NCBI GenBank assembly: GCA_001825665.1
Contig: MHXZ01000087.1
Coordinates: 1-64,000, forward strand
Reading direction: 5' to 3'
Length of the DNA: 64,000 nucleotides
From: Planctomycetes bacterium GWF2_41_51
GTDB taxonomy: Bacteria; Planctomycetota; Phycisphaerae; Sedimentisphaerales; UBA12454
The notes under the pieces were generated by a model. The model saw nothing but the letters and a program-made list of their open reading frames with translations, did no database searches and had not been told where the DNA came from. Position numbers and translations under genes: made by a program. Below, one piece after another: positions 46,441 through 55,123 of the stretch. Within the stretch, counting starts at the first letter, position 1. Every line of letters starts with the position of its first letter.

Positions 46441-47673
46441 ATGAAAAAAGATGTACAATGTGAACGTCAGATAGTTCGTTCACTCGCTGAAATATTAGCA
46501 GAACATTCTAAAGAAAAAGAAAACGAGCGAATTATTCAAAGATGGAAAGATGTAAATGCTCTACGTAAACCTGATCGTGCTCCGGTTTGGTGCAGACCAG
46601 TAGGATGTTGGAAGGAATTATTGCCGCAGGAAGCACTTAAATGTAACGATCCATGGCTAAGGGGTTTAGAATATAGATTTCGGCAGTTACTTATAAAAAA
46701 GGAAATTGGCGACGATGAGCCAATAATGCCTTATTTTGAAGTCAATGCCATATTTGATGTGAAGCCGGCGAATATCTGGGGAGTTGAAGTTGGAAAACAT
46801 AAGCCGACTTCTGATGGCGGAGCATGGGCTTATGACCCGCCTTTAAAAACTGAAGCTGACTTTGACAATCTTATTGTGCCGAAACATTCATATAATAAAC
46901 AGGCCACTAACGAATTGTTGGAAAAAACTCATGAGTTGCTTGGCGATATTATGGACGTTCGGCTCCAATATGGCCCGGATTTCGATAGCGCAACAATGGG
47001 AACCGCTGCCGCCGACCTTCGCGGGCTTGAGCAGATGATGATGGATATGATTGCCCAGCCGAAGTTGATGCATCGTCTTGCAAAATACCTTCTTGAAGCA
47101 CAGCAGGGAAAACTTGATATATGGGAAAAAAGCGGCATGATTACGCCAAACAATAACATGCCGATGCTTTTAAGCGATCCGATTGGAAGTTCAAAAGCTG
47201 ATGGCTCATTTTCTCTTTCAAATTGCTGGTGTGCCGCAAATTCACAGGAATTTGATCAGGTCTCAGCCTCGATGTGGGAAGAATTTTGCCTTAATTATCA
47301 AAAACAAATATTCAAACGATTCGGGTACGTATGTTATGGATGCTGCGAAAATCTGGCCAAAAAATTAGATGGTGTGCTTTCGATACCTAATTTGAGAATA
47401 CTTGTATGCAGTGCCTGGACCGGGCTTGATGCAGTACTGGCCAGGGTTGATAAAGATTATTGCATAATGTGGCGGCAGAAGGCAAGCGATGTTGTTTTTC
47501 CGGACGATATAAAAAAGATACGTCAAGACCTTGAAGAAGGATTAAAAAAACTCAAAGGGCAATATTTCCAGGTGGTTTTAAGGGAATTGCAGACACTGTG
47601 CGATCACCGAGACAGATTGCATGCTTGGGCAGATATCGCTAAAGAATTAGCAGCTAAATATGCTAGCTTCTAA
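46441..47673 (+). CDS. URO-D-superfamily-like protein
   Basis: The 410-residue protein starts at ATG 46441, with GGAAG just upstream (ATG 46429 is an alternative). Layout and motifs (PDRAPVWCRPVG, RLQYGPDFDSATMGTAAADLRG, VCYGCCENL, LVCSAWTGLD) fit a distinct, longer branch of the uroporphyrinogen decarboxylase superfamily common in Planctomycetota and Lentisphaerae. GCCE stands where methyltransferase members have HxC, so metal binding by Cys is likely. It closes the TauE-GH105 operon. The reaction is unknown; it is unlikely to be a heme enzyme given this setting. Confidence 0.75.
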   Translation: MKKDVQCERQIVRSLAEILAEHSKEKENERIIQRWKDVNALRKPDRAPVWCRPVGCWKELLPQEALKCNDPWLRGLEYRFRQLLIKKEIGDDEPIMPYFEVNAIFDVKPANIWGVEVGKHKPTSDGGAWAYDPPLKTEADFDNLIVPKHSYNKQATNELLEKTHELLGDIMDVRLQYGPDFDSATMGTAAADLRGLEQMMMDMIAQPKLMHRLAKYLLEAQQGKLDIWEKSGMITPNNNMPMLLSDPIGSSKADGSFSLSNCWCAANSQEFDQVSASMWEEFCLNYQKQIFKRFGYVCYGCCENLAKKLDGVLSIPNLRILVCSAWTGLDAVLARVDKDYCIMWRQKASDVVFPDDIKKIRQDLEEGLKKLKGQYFQVVLRELQTLCDHRDRLHAWADIAKELAAKYASF

Positions 47674-47845
47674 AATAAAAATGAATGAAAATTTTAGAAT
47701 TGTTATTGGGTGAATATTTTCAAAAAAATCGTTTTCATCCAAAGTAAACATTAATGACAACACAAACCTGGAACTAAGTTACTGCATAAATTAAATGTTT
47801 GACCTGTTGCCATTTTGTCTTTAGTCCGTTTGTTCAAACCTAAAA

Positions 47846-48751
47846 TCATTTCTTGTGTTCCAGATATAGTTCTCTGTACATTTTTGGTGCTAATCCGTGA
47901 AATCGTTTAAAAACGCGCGAAAAATGATATGGGTCATTAAATCCAAGGCTGTATCCGATTTCATTGACGGATAAACCCGAAGTAAGAAGTATAGCGGATG
48001 CTTTATTCATTTTAAGATTCATGATATATTCATGAGGTTTAATTTTGCCGTATTGACGGAACAGCCTTGCCATATAACGAATATTAACCGCGCAGGCGTT
48101 TGCGACTTCGGAAGAAGAAAAGATCTTTGTAAAATTATCATCAATATATTTTTTGCATCTTTGATAAGTTTCCTTAGATTGTGAAAAATCACTTGTTGAA
48201 AAGTTAATATTAGCCGCCTGCCTAAGCATTAAAATTCTTAGCAAATTGCAGCTGATTTGTTGCGAAAAAGGGGCTTTTTCAATTCCTGTTTTCATAATCG
48301 CCCTCAAAATGTAAAGAGTTTCACTTTGCGAAGCAACATCAATAACGTATTTTGAGGCTAAGGTACTTTGTTCAAAAAGTAGCGAGGCTTCGCATCCGGT
48401 AAAGATTATAAAAATATGTTCAAGCGGATTTGAGGTGTCACTTTGATAAAAGTGAGGGCTTTGTGGAGTGAAGCCGGAAAGTATTCCCTGTTTTAAAGGA
48501 AACGTTTGTGAGTTTATTGAAAAAGTTCCTTTCCCGCTTATTGTGTATTTTATAACATAATAAGGATAGCTTTTACGATTAATTATGTAATCCGGAGCAC
48601 ATTTTTCACATCCTCCGCAGACAATTGCCAGCTCTTTTTTGAAGTTCGGCTCGGTCTCGAAGTAGAAATATTCAGCTTTCAGGACGTGGCCGGGCAGTCC
48701 GCGAACATATTTGCGTTTAATTATATTGCTGAAATTTCTCTTTTTAGTCAT
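47846..48751 (-). CDS. AraC-family transcriptional regulator
   Basis: The 301-residue protein (ATG 48751; a TTG at 48763 is possible) has an AraC-type N-terminal cupin-like ligand domain with CGGCEKCAPDY and a C-terminal double HTH (IFSSSEVANACAVNIRYMARLF; LSVNEIGYSLGFNDPYHFSRVF). It is divergent from the amino-sugar-type operon, starting 115 bp away, and is its likely activator. No obvious repeat site is visible in the gap. Confidence 0.9.
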   Translation of the reverse strand: MTKKRNFSNIIKRKYVRGLPGHVLKAEYFYFETEPNFKKELAIVCGGCEKCAPDYIINRKSYPYYVIKYTISGKGTFSINSQTFPLKQGILSGFTPQSPHFYQSDTSNPLEHIFIIFTGCEASLLFEQSTLASKYVIDVASQSETLYILRAIMKTGIEKAPFSQQISCNLLRILMLRQAANINFSTSDFSQSKETYQRCKKYIDDNFTKIFSSSEVANACAVNIRYMARLFRQYGKIKPHEYIMNLKMNKASAILLTSGLSVNEIGYSLGFNDPYHFSRVFKRFHGLAPKMYRELYLEHKK

Positions 48752-48866
48752 ATGAGATACCAAAGTTCCTTTTGTCCATTATTTTGTTACTTCTGGCTAT
48801 GGATGTCAACATTAAACTGCTTTAATATTAAAATTTAGTTTCAATAACTCAGGAAAGGGTCAGAAA

Positions 48867-49703
48867 ATGAAAATAAGCGCAAGCTATTGGATGTTTTATG
48901 GAGGTCTTGAAGGTAAAAGACCGATTATAGAGGCAATGAATGAAGCTAAAAAGCTCGGATTTGACGCGATTGAGCTTTGCATAGCCAGTCAGGGAGTTCT
49001 TACCGACAAAACAACAAAAGAAGAATGCAAAACTATAGTCTCTGAAGCCAAAAAAATTGGAATAGAAATTTCAAGCGTCGCAAGCGGCGAAAGCTGGGGC
49101 AAATCTCCGACAGCAAATGATGCGAAAATCCGCAAACAGATTCTCGAATTTACTAAAAAAGCTCTCCAGGTAACAAAATGGCTTGGTACAGATGCTTATT
49201 TGTTTGTGCCGGGAGCGGTAGATATTTTCTTTATGCCGGATGCAGAAATAATACCTTATGATATATGCTATAAAAGAGCCGAAGAAGCTATAACTAAACT
49301 TATACCCGCAGCCGAAAAAGCCGGTGTTACAATTGGCATTGAGAACGTATGGAATAAATTTCTTTTGAGTCCTCTCGAGATGAAAAATTTTATTGATGAT
49401 TTTAAATCAAAAAGGGTTGGAGCATATTTTGATGTTGGAAATGCACTGCTGACGGGATATCCGGAACAATGGATAAAAATCCTGGGCAAACGTATTAAGC
49501 GGGTTCACATAAAGGATTTCAAAAAATCGGTCGGCACTGTCGAGGGTTTTGTCGATTTGCTCGATGGCGATGTTGATTTTACTGCGGTAAAAAAAGCCCT
49601 TGCTGCCATAGGGTACAATGGTTTTGTTACTGCGGAAATGATACCGTATTCGCCGGGCAGACCTGAAAAGACAGCAAAAGCAATGAAAAAGATTTTTAAA
49701 TAA
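48867..49703 (+). CDS. sugar phosphate isomerase/epimerase (xylose isomerase-like TIM barrel)
   Basis: The 278-residue product follows AGGAAAGGG. Metal-ligand positions of the AP-endonuclease-2 / xylose isomerase-like fold are visible: TIGIENVWNKF (Glu), GAYFDVGNAL (Asp), RVHIKDF (His) and TAEMIPY (Glu). Members epimerise or isomerise keto sugars and often pair with Gfo/Idh/MocA dehydrogenases, as with the next two genes. It begins the five-gene operon; gaps are 12, 31, -4 and 4 bp. The substrate is unknown. Confidence 0.88.
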   Translation: MKISASYWMFYGGLEGKRPIIEAMNEAKKLGFDAIELCIASQGVLTDKTTKEECKTIVSEAKKIGIEISSVASGESWGKSPTANDAKIRKQILEFTKKALQVTKWLGTDAYLFVPGAVDIFFMPDAEIIPYDICYKRAEEAITKLIPAAEKAGVTIGIENVWNKFLLSPLEMKNFIDDFKSKRVGAYFDVGNALLTGYPEQWIKILGKRIKRVHIKDFKKSVGTVEGFVDLLDGDVDFTAVKKALAAIGYNGFVTAEMIPYSPGRPEKTAKAMKKIFK

Positions 49704-49715
49704 AGGAATCAGAAA

Positions 49716-50738
49716 ATGATTAAAGCAGGAATAATAGGATTAGGCTTCATGGGCAAAATGCACTTCAATTGCTATAAGGCTATGAAGAGTGTAAAAATCG
49801 CAGCCATTTGTGATATAGATGAAAATAAATTTGAAAATACCAGCGGTACCGCAGGCAATATCAGCGGAGCAGAAAAGCCGCTCGATTTATCCGGCATAAA
49901 TTTATATTCAAATTTTGATGAGATGCTCGCAAATGAGAAACTGGATGTATTATCGATTACTTTGCCGACATACCTGCATTGCGAACACACTATAAAAAGT
50001 CTAAAAGCGGGTATAAACACTTTTTGTGAAAAACCGATGGCCATGACAATCAGCGAATGCAAAAAAATGGCTGATGCGGCAAAAGCTTCGAAGAAATTAT
50101 TGCAGGTAGGTCACTGCATCAGATTTTGGCCGGAATATGCGAAACTCAAAGAAATAATTGATTCGGGAAAATACGGCAAAGTTATGTCTGCGACATTTCA
50201 GCGTTTGAGCCTTACCCCTACGTGGTCTTGGCAGAACTGGCTGTTGGATAAAAATAAATCCGGCGGTGCTGCTCTGGATTTGCATATTCACGATAGTGAT
50301 TATGTTCAGTATCTTTTTGGAATGCCGAAGGAAGTTTTCTCGCAAGGCGCAAAAGGTCCCAGCGGCGATTATGATCATATCGTTACCAGCTTTCTCTACA
50401 ATGACGGCAAAGCAATAACAGCAGAAGGAGGCTGGATAGCAAAGCCGGGTTTTGGCTTCGAAATGAGTTTTAATGTAATGCTCCAAAAAGCGACAATCTC
50501 TTATGACTGCACACGTAATCCGGCGTTTAAAATCGCGCAGGATAAAGGCAAGATAATCATCCCCAAGGTTGCCGCAGGCGATGGCTATTCAATTGAACTT
50601 GCGCATTTCATTAAAGCTGTAAACGGAAATTCGGTTCCGGATATTATTAATCCGCAGGATTCTTTAAATTCAGTAAAAATTATTTTAGCGGAAAAAAAAT
50701 CCTGCGACAGTTCCAAAAAAGTGGCTTTGAAATTATGA
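49716..50738 (+). CDS. Gfo/Idh/MocA-family oxidoreductase
   Basis: The 340-residue protein has the Rossmann loop GIIGLGFMGKMHFN, the FCEKPMAMT motif, and GGAALDLHIHDSDYVQYLFG with the catalytic-type His. It follows the isomerase by 12 bp with AAGGAATC as ribosome site. NAD(P)-dependent sugar oxidation or reduction is expected. It differs from the 28409 and 31787 oxidoreductases in lacking the CxxC insertion. Confidence 0.9.
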   Translation: MIKAGIIGLGFMGKMHFNCYKAMKSVKIAAICDIDENKFENTSGTAGNISGAEKPLDLSGINLYSNFDEMLANEKLDVLSITLPTYLHCEHTIKSLKAGINTFCEKPMAMTISECKKMADAAKASKKLLQVGHCIRFWPEYAKLKEIIDSGKYGKVMSATFQRLSLTPTWSWQNWLLDKNKSGGAALDLHIHDSDYVQYLFGMPKEVFSQGAKGPSGDYDHIVTSFLYNDGKAITAEGGWIAKPGFGFEMSFNVMLQKATISYDCTRNPAFKIAQDKGKIIIPKVAAGDGYSIELAHFIKAVNGNSVPDIINPQDSLNSVKIILAEKKSCDSSKKVALKL

Positions 50739-50769
50739 TTAATGACATTAGAACCTTCGCTGAAAATTA

Positions 50770-51771
50770 ATGAATTTAATTGCCGGTAATAGTTCTGAAA
50801 TTAGGATTGCCATAGCGGGTATGGGCAAGATGGGCGGCTACCATTTAAACGCTTTGCAGCAGCTTGCCGCCGGAGTCTATGAAGATTATTACAAAGGCAA
50901 TGTCAACGAGTATCTTTCCAAAATAAAAATTGTCGGCATTTGTGATATATCTCCGGAGAAAGCTAAAAAAGATAATATTCGCTCATTCAGTTCTGCGGCT
51001 TCTATGCTGAAACAGATTAGCCCGGATATTTTGATAATTGCCGCGCCGACAGAAACGCATTTGGAATTGGCAAAAATGGCGATTCAGAACGGCGTTCATA
51101 CATTTGTTGAAAAGCCTATAGTTGCCAAATCCGCACAGTTGAATGAATTGATAAATCTGGCTCAGGAAAAAGGATGCCGGTTAATGGCAGGGCATATAGA
51201 ACGTTACAATCCCGTCAGCATAAAAATTGTTTCTCTGCTGAAAGACAAAAATCCGCTCACTGAAAACTATTCTTTTGTACGAACACAGAGACACGACAGC
51301 AGAATACCCGATGACATTATTACTGACAAGGTAATACATGATTTGGATTTATCATTATACTTTTTTGGTGCAATAAAAAAAATCAAAGTAAATGATTATA
51401 AATTGGTTGATGGAAAAACGTATGAAATTAGCCTCTCAACTGAACATCAAAATGGTATTAAAGGGAATTTATTTGTGTCCTGGCTCAATAACGAAGAATA
51501 TAAGAAAAGAGAAGTTCAGATTTTGCAGGGTGGGCACAAGTGGAAGGGTGATTTTGTTTCAAAGCAGCTTTGGGTTGATGATATGGAGATTAAATGCCAG
51601 GTGAATGGCATGATTAAACCCGCAAATAATCAAATTAAAGATGAGTTAGTAGATTTTATCGCTTCCTGTATTGAGCCTTTGGAAAATATTGTTCCATTGC
51701 TCTCAATGGATGAAATAATTGATTCGACAAAATGGCTCGAAGAGATTAATTTACAGATAGGGAAAATATGA
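50770..51771 (+). CDS. Gfo/Idh/MocA-family oxidoreductase
   Basis: The 333-residue protein opens with IAIAGMGKMGGYHLNAL and has FVEKPIVAK and DKVIHDLDLSLYFFGAI. It belongs to the same superfamily as the gene before it but is clearly a different subfamily. Its stop overlaps the PIG-L start by 4 nt (ATGA). Two dehydrogenases plus an isomerase suggest an oxidation, isomerisation and reduction scheme on one sugar, by inference. Confidence 0.88.
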   Translation: MNLIAGNSSEIRIAIAGMGKMGGYHLNALQQLAAGVYEDYYKGNVNEYLSKIKIVGICDISPEKAKKDNIRSFSSAASMLKQISPDILIIAAPTETHLELAKMAIQNGVHTFVEKPIVAKSAQLNELINLAQEKGCRLMAGHIERYNPVSIKIVSLLKDKNPLTENYSFVRTQRHDSRIPDDIITDKVIHDLDLSLYFFGAIKKIKVNDYKLVDGKTYEISLSTEHQNGIKGNLFVSWLNNEEYKKREVQILQGGHKWKGDFVSKQLWVDDMEIKCQVNGMIKPANNQIKDELVDFIASCIEPLENIVPLLSMDEIIDSTKWLEEINLQIGKI

Positions 51772-52529
51772 ATCAAAATAAAACAGCATTAGCATTTCTA
51801 TGTCATCCGGACGACGCGGAGTTTATGTGCGCAGGAACATTGGCTCTTTTAAAACAAAAAGGCTGGCAGATCCATATTGCTACAATGACGGCAGGCGATT
51901 GCGGCAGCGCAACTCTCGGTCGTGAAGAAATCAGCAAAATTCGCAGAAAAGAATCGGCCGATGCCGCAGCAATTTTAGATGCCCAGTATCATTGTAATGA
52001 ACTTGAAGATGTATTTGTGATGTATGATAAAACTTCATTGCTGAAAACAATCGAAATCATTCGCAATGTAAAACCAACTATAGTATTTGCTGCAAGTCCG
52101 CAGTGTTATTTTATCGACCACGAAAACGCATCTTCGCTCGTCCGCACAGCATGTTTTTCCTGCGGAATTCCAAATGTAGATACGCCGGGCGTAGAGCCTT
52201 ATACATCTGTGCCTTATTTATATTATTCCGATTCAATGGAAGGCAAAGACATTTTTGGCAATGCTATTAATCCATCAATATATATTGATATAACATCAGT
52301 TATTGATACAAAGGAAAAAATGCTTTGCTGCCATAAAAGTCAGAGAGACTGGTTAATGGCTCATCATGGTATGGACGAATATATCGAATCAATGAAAAGA
52401 TTTGCCTCAAAAAGAGGTTCCCAAATCAATTGCAAATATGCCGAAGGTTTCAGACAGCATCTCGGACATAGTTATCCGCAGGATAATATATTAAAAATTG
52501 AACTTAAAAATTTAGTAACGGAGAAATAA
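51768..52529 (+). CDS. PIG-L family (LmbE-like) deacetylase
   Basis: The 253-residue protein starts at an ATGA overlap. The zinc motif [16 protein letters not shown] is at residues 14-29, and [15 protein letters not shown] provides the third ligand His. PIG-L enzymes remove N-acetyl groups from GlcNAc-type sugars or conjugates. The NagB-like gene follows by 4 bp, so deacetylation would feed deamination, supporting an N-acetyl-amino-sugar pathway. Confidence 0.9.
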   Translation: MNQNKTALAFLCHPDDAEFMCAGTLALLKQKGWQIHIATMTAGDCGSATLGREEISKIRRKESADAAAILDAQYHCNELEDVFVMYDKTSLLKTIEIIRNVKPTIVFAASPQCYFIDHENASSLVRTACFSCGIPNVDTPGVEPYTSVPYLYYSDSMEGKDIFGNAINPSIYIDITSVIDTKEKMLCCHKSQRDWLMAHHGMDEYIESMKRFASKRGSQINCKYAEGFRQHLGHSYPQDNILKIELKNLVTEK

Positions 52530-52533
52530 AATA

Positions 52534-53463
52534 ATGTCACGTAAAATAAGTATGCTTGCACCGGATTGGTGGGATTATACAACATTAGATGATGCGATTT
52601 TGAACGATGCTGCAAAACTGACAGCCGAAGATATGCTTCAGATGAGTAGAAAAGGTTTCAAGGTTGTATTTTATGATACACTTGAAGATTTTTATCTCGC
52701 CGAGGCGCTGGAATATATAAATGCCTGGAAGCAGTCAACAACGGATAATCCTGTCGGTATATGCGGTCCGATAGGACCTACAGAACAACTGCCTTTAGTT
52801 GCAAGGCTGGTAAATGAACTTGAACTGAATCTTAAGAATTGTCATTTCTGGGGTATGGATGAATGGTATATCGACGGAAAAGCAGCACTGGCAACGCATC
52901 CGTTGTCATTTGAAAAAGCAGATAGAGAGATGTGCTTTAACAAGATAAATCCGCAATTAAGAATGCCTGACAAGAATCTTCATTTTCCAAAGGCGGGTGT
53001 AAATAAATATATCAAAAGCTGGGAAGCTGTAAGATGCGCTGTAATGCAGGGCGGGCAGGGCGATATAAAGCACTGGGCATTCAATGACCCCGTAAAACGA
53101 GAAGGCAAATATAAAGACAATCCTCCGACCCCAAAAGAATACAGACAGCTTTCAACTCGAGTTGTTAATTTGCATCCTGTAACAATAATGCAAAACGCGA
53201 GAACCAGCGGCGGAGGCGTGGTGACAGGGATTCCGACAAAGGCTATTACCGTTGGGCCGCTTCAAACATGGAAGGCGGAAAAAATATCAATATGGCATGC
53301 CGGCACACATGATAATCCATTTGGAATGCGATTAACAACTCTGATGATTGGCAAAAGAATAGCGGATTCTGCAGTTCCAATGTCGCTGTTGACTGAGCAT
53401 CCGAATGTGCAGTTTAATTTTTATAGACCAGCAATCGGAACGTGCAGCGTTGAAATGCATTGA
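52534..53463 (+). CDS. glucosamine-6-phosphate deaminase-like (NagB/SugarP isomerase fold)
   Basis: The 309-residue protein has NagB-like order: [33 protein letters not shown] (substrate loop) and [17 protein letters not shown], equivalent to the NagB GxxxDGHIAFNEP segment. In the last motif Gly-Asp-Ile-Lys-His replaces Asp-Gly-His, so catalytic detail is altered. It is longer than E. coli NagB (266 residues). It is probably an amino-sugar deaminase or isomerase on a nonstandard substrate. It is the last gene before the gene-free junction. Confidence 0.8.
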   Translation: MSRKISMLAPDWWDYTTLDDAILNDAAKLTAEDMLQMSRKGFKVVFYDTLEDFYLAEALEYINAWKQSTTDNPVGICGPIGPTEQLPLVARLVNELELNLKNCHFWGMDEWYIDGKAALATHPLSFEKADREMCFNKINPQLRMPDKNLHFPKAGVNKYIKSWEAVRCAVMQGGQGDIKHWAFNDPVKREGKYKDNPPTPKEYRQLSTRVVNLHPVTIMQNARTSGGGVVTGIPTKAITVGPLQTWKAEKISIWHAGTHDNPFGMRLTTLMIGKRIADSAVPMSLLTEHPNVQFNFYRPAIGTCSVEMH

Positions 53464-53793
53464 CATATAATATCCGACCAATCTTATCCCAACTGTGCAG
53501 TGCCAAAAAATGCGCGCTGCACCAGGCGCTGTAGCATACCGCCGCGAGGAGTCTCGCAATTGAAATTTTCAAAAGCGAAGTGAATAAACAGTTAAGAAAC
53601 AACTTGCAATTTTGCCAGAATTATTGCTAATTGAGGCAGGATTTCAGGAGGATTTACAAAATATTATGAAACCCTTCTGGATACATTAACTAGACAAGTA
53701 GTCTACTCTCATCTGGAGAGTCTTTCCAATAAACTTCTACGAAAATGTGACTGTCATATCGAAATTTTTGAAACCGTCGCATATGTTTTCATA

Positions 53794-53880
53794 TCTTCCG
53801 CCCTGACTTATCCAGAGGTAGTCTACCTTTTATTAGCATATTGTCTTCCGCCCTTTCGTGTCCAGAAGTACTTTACTTTT
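53794..53880. repeat. two-copy degenerate direct repeat, 50-bp period
   Basis: TCTTCCGCCCT followed by TCCAGA and GTA...CTTT-ATT recurs at 53794 and 53844. The two copies match well at both ends and less in the middle. There is no third copy, so it is not a CRISPR. Confidence 0.5.
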
Positions 53881-54036
53881 ATGTTGCACGCGTATATACA
53901 CGCAATAGGTGCAATACAAGGCAATGTGGTGCAATATTTGCAATGATTTTTAGAAGCTACTTGCAATTTGTCGTGAATTGTAGCTTACTGTATTCAATGG
54001 AGTTACGAAAAATACGACATTTTGGAGTTAAATTAT

Positions 54037-54078
54037 ATCACACCCGTGAGGTCACAAGTTCGAATCCTGTATCGCCCA
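54037..54078 (+). other. 3' half of a tRNA (tRNA-Val-like), possible att remnant
   Basis: From an ATCACAC anticodon-loop-like start (CAC would read Val) through variable loop AGGTC, T-arm ACAAG-TTCGAAT-CCTGT and 3' acceptor ATCGCCC plus discriminator A. The 5' half is missing. Integrases often recombine exactly at the anticodon loop and keep the 3' half of a tRNA, so this is a candidate attachment-site scar. Confidence 0.5.
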
Positions 54079-54168
54079 ATAAGTCATTTAAGGCTTTTCG
54101 CCCAGTATATTCAAAAAGCTTGACAATAATTGCAATAACTAAAATACTACGGAACTTAGATTTTCGAT

Positions 54169-54210
54169 GCGCCCGTAGCTCAATTGGATAGAGTCACGGA
54201 CTTCGAATCC
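54169..54210 (+). other. 5' half of a tRNA-Arg(TCG)-like sequence
   Basis: GCGCCCGTAGCTCAATTGGA is a canonical tRNA-Arg 5' acceptor plus D-arm; the D-stem closes with GAGT. ACGGA-CTTCGAA gives an anticodon loop TCG, but the 3' anticodon stem (TCCCC) no longer pairs fully and there is no T-arm or 3' acceptor. It is therefore a truncated tRNA gene and not functional. Confidence 0.55.
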
Positions 54211-55123
54211 CCAAGTCCCTTCATAAGTAGTGTATCTACAACATCTTACTCCTCATTTTTTGAGGCAGAATGAGGTTTTCAAGTGATTAACAAGTGAACA
54301 AAAAGTCTATTAACAACTGGTTTATCACTGGCGACTGACGCATTTTTGACGCATAGGTAATAAAAGAAAATAATTATATTATATACACTTTGCTTACTTA
54401 CTAATCATTGTGAATCACTTATATTCCAATTGGTATTACTACTTGCGCGTTGTAAAAACTTCTTTGGCAGCTTTGCTTTAATCGCGGATGACATCGCGAG
54501 AATTTTCAAATCCGTCGTATTGGACAGTTTTGTATATTGTAATATTGATTTTTAGTGGTATGTATTATATAAGAAAACATAAGCTAAAATCCATTTTGTT
54601 TTTGTTAAGCTGCTGTTGGCGATTTGGCCAATGCAAGAATTGTGCATCAAGACAGCAATTCTGATAATCCATTGAATCTGGAAAGCTTGCAATTAACTAT
54701 TTATGGGAAGCGAGTTCCTGGTTTTTATCTTTAAAGGCTTTAGAAAGCAGTATTAATTTTAAAAGCGGAAAGCATCTAATGCTCGCTATTATAAGTATTG
54801 TAAACACGAATAATAAGGTAAGATAATTTTTAATAGAATGATCGTTGCACTCTCCCTGTGTATAAGCTATCTAAGAGAACAAGAATCTTTTATAGCAAGA
54901 TTAAATTTTATGGAACTCTAATAATTCGGAAAATTGAGATACCGTCAAAAGACGGGATGACAATTATTAGAGGTTACCTTCAATTAACAAAAGTAAAAGA
55001 TATGGTTGCAGATAGTTCGTTGTATTCCACAGGGACGGAGTGCAGAAATTGTAAAGTATTTATCAGGATTTGCTAATACAAATCTGAAGCGATTATAACA
55101 GCAAGGACCGTTCAAAAGTTCGT

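Larger units (their letters stand above)
53464..55123. other. gene-free junction between catabolic and export clusters
   Basis: This 1.66-kb stretch holds a 50-bp-period direct repeat (53794-53880) and two half-tRNA remnants (54037-54078 and 54169-54210). No integrase or transposase is readable. A short frame at 54858-55076 has no family resemblance. It may be an old insertion site where mobile DNA came and went. Confidence 0.5.

Noticed and set aside
53794-53880. CRISPR array
   Set aside because: Only two unequal copies without spacers of regular length and no cas genes.
53841-54191. Open frame of 116 codons across the tRNA remnants
   Set aside because: It runs through both a repeat and half-tRNA sequences; no start signal or homology.
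54220-54300. CCTCA...TGAGG hairpin as terminator
   Set aside because: Five-pair stem without a T-run and no gene end nearby.
54858-55076. 72-codon open frame before the ABC permease
   Set aside because: No recognisable domain or ribosome site; treated as intergenic.
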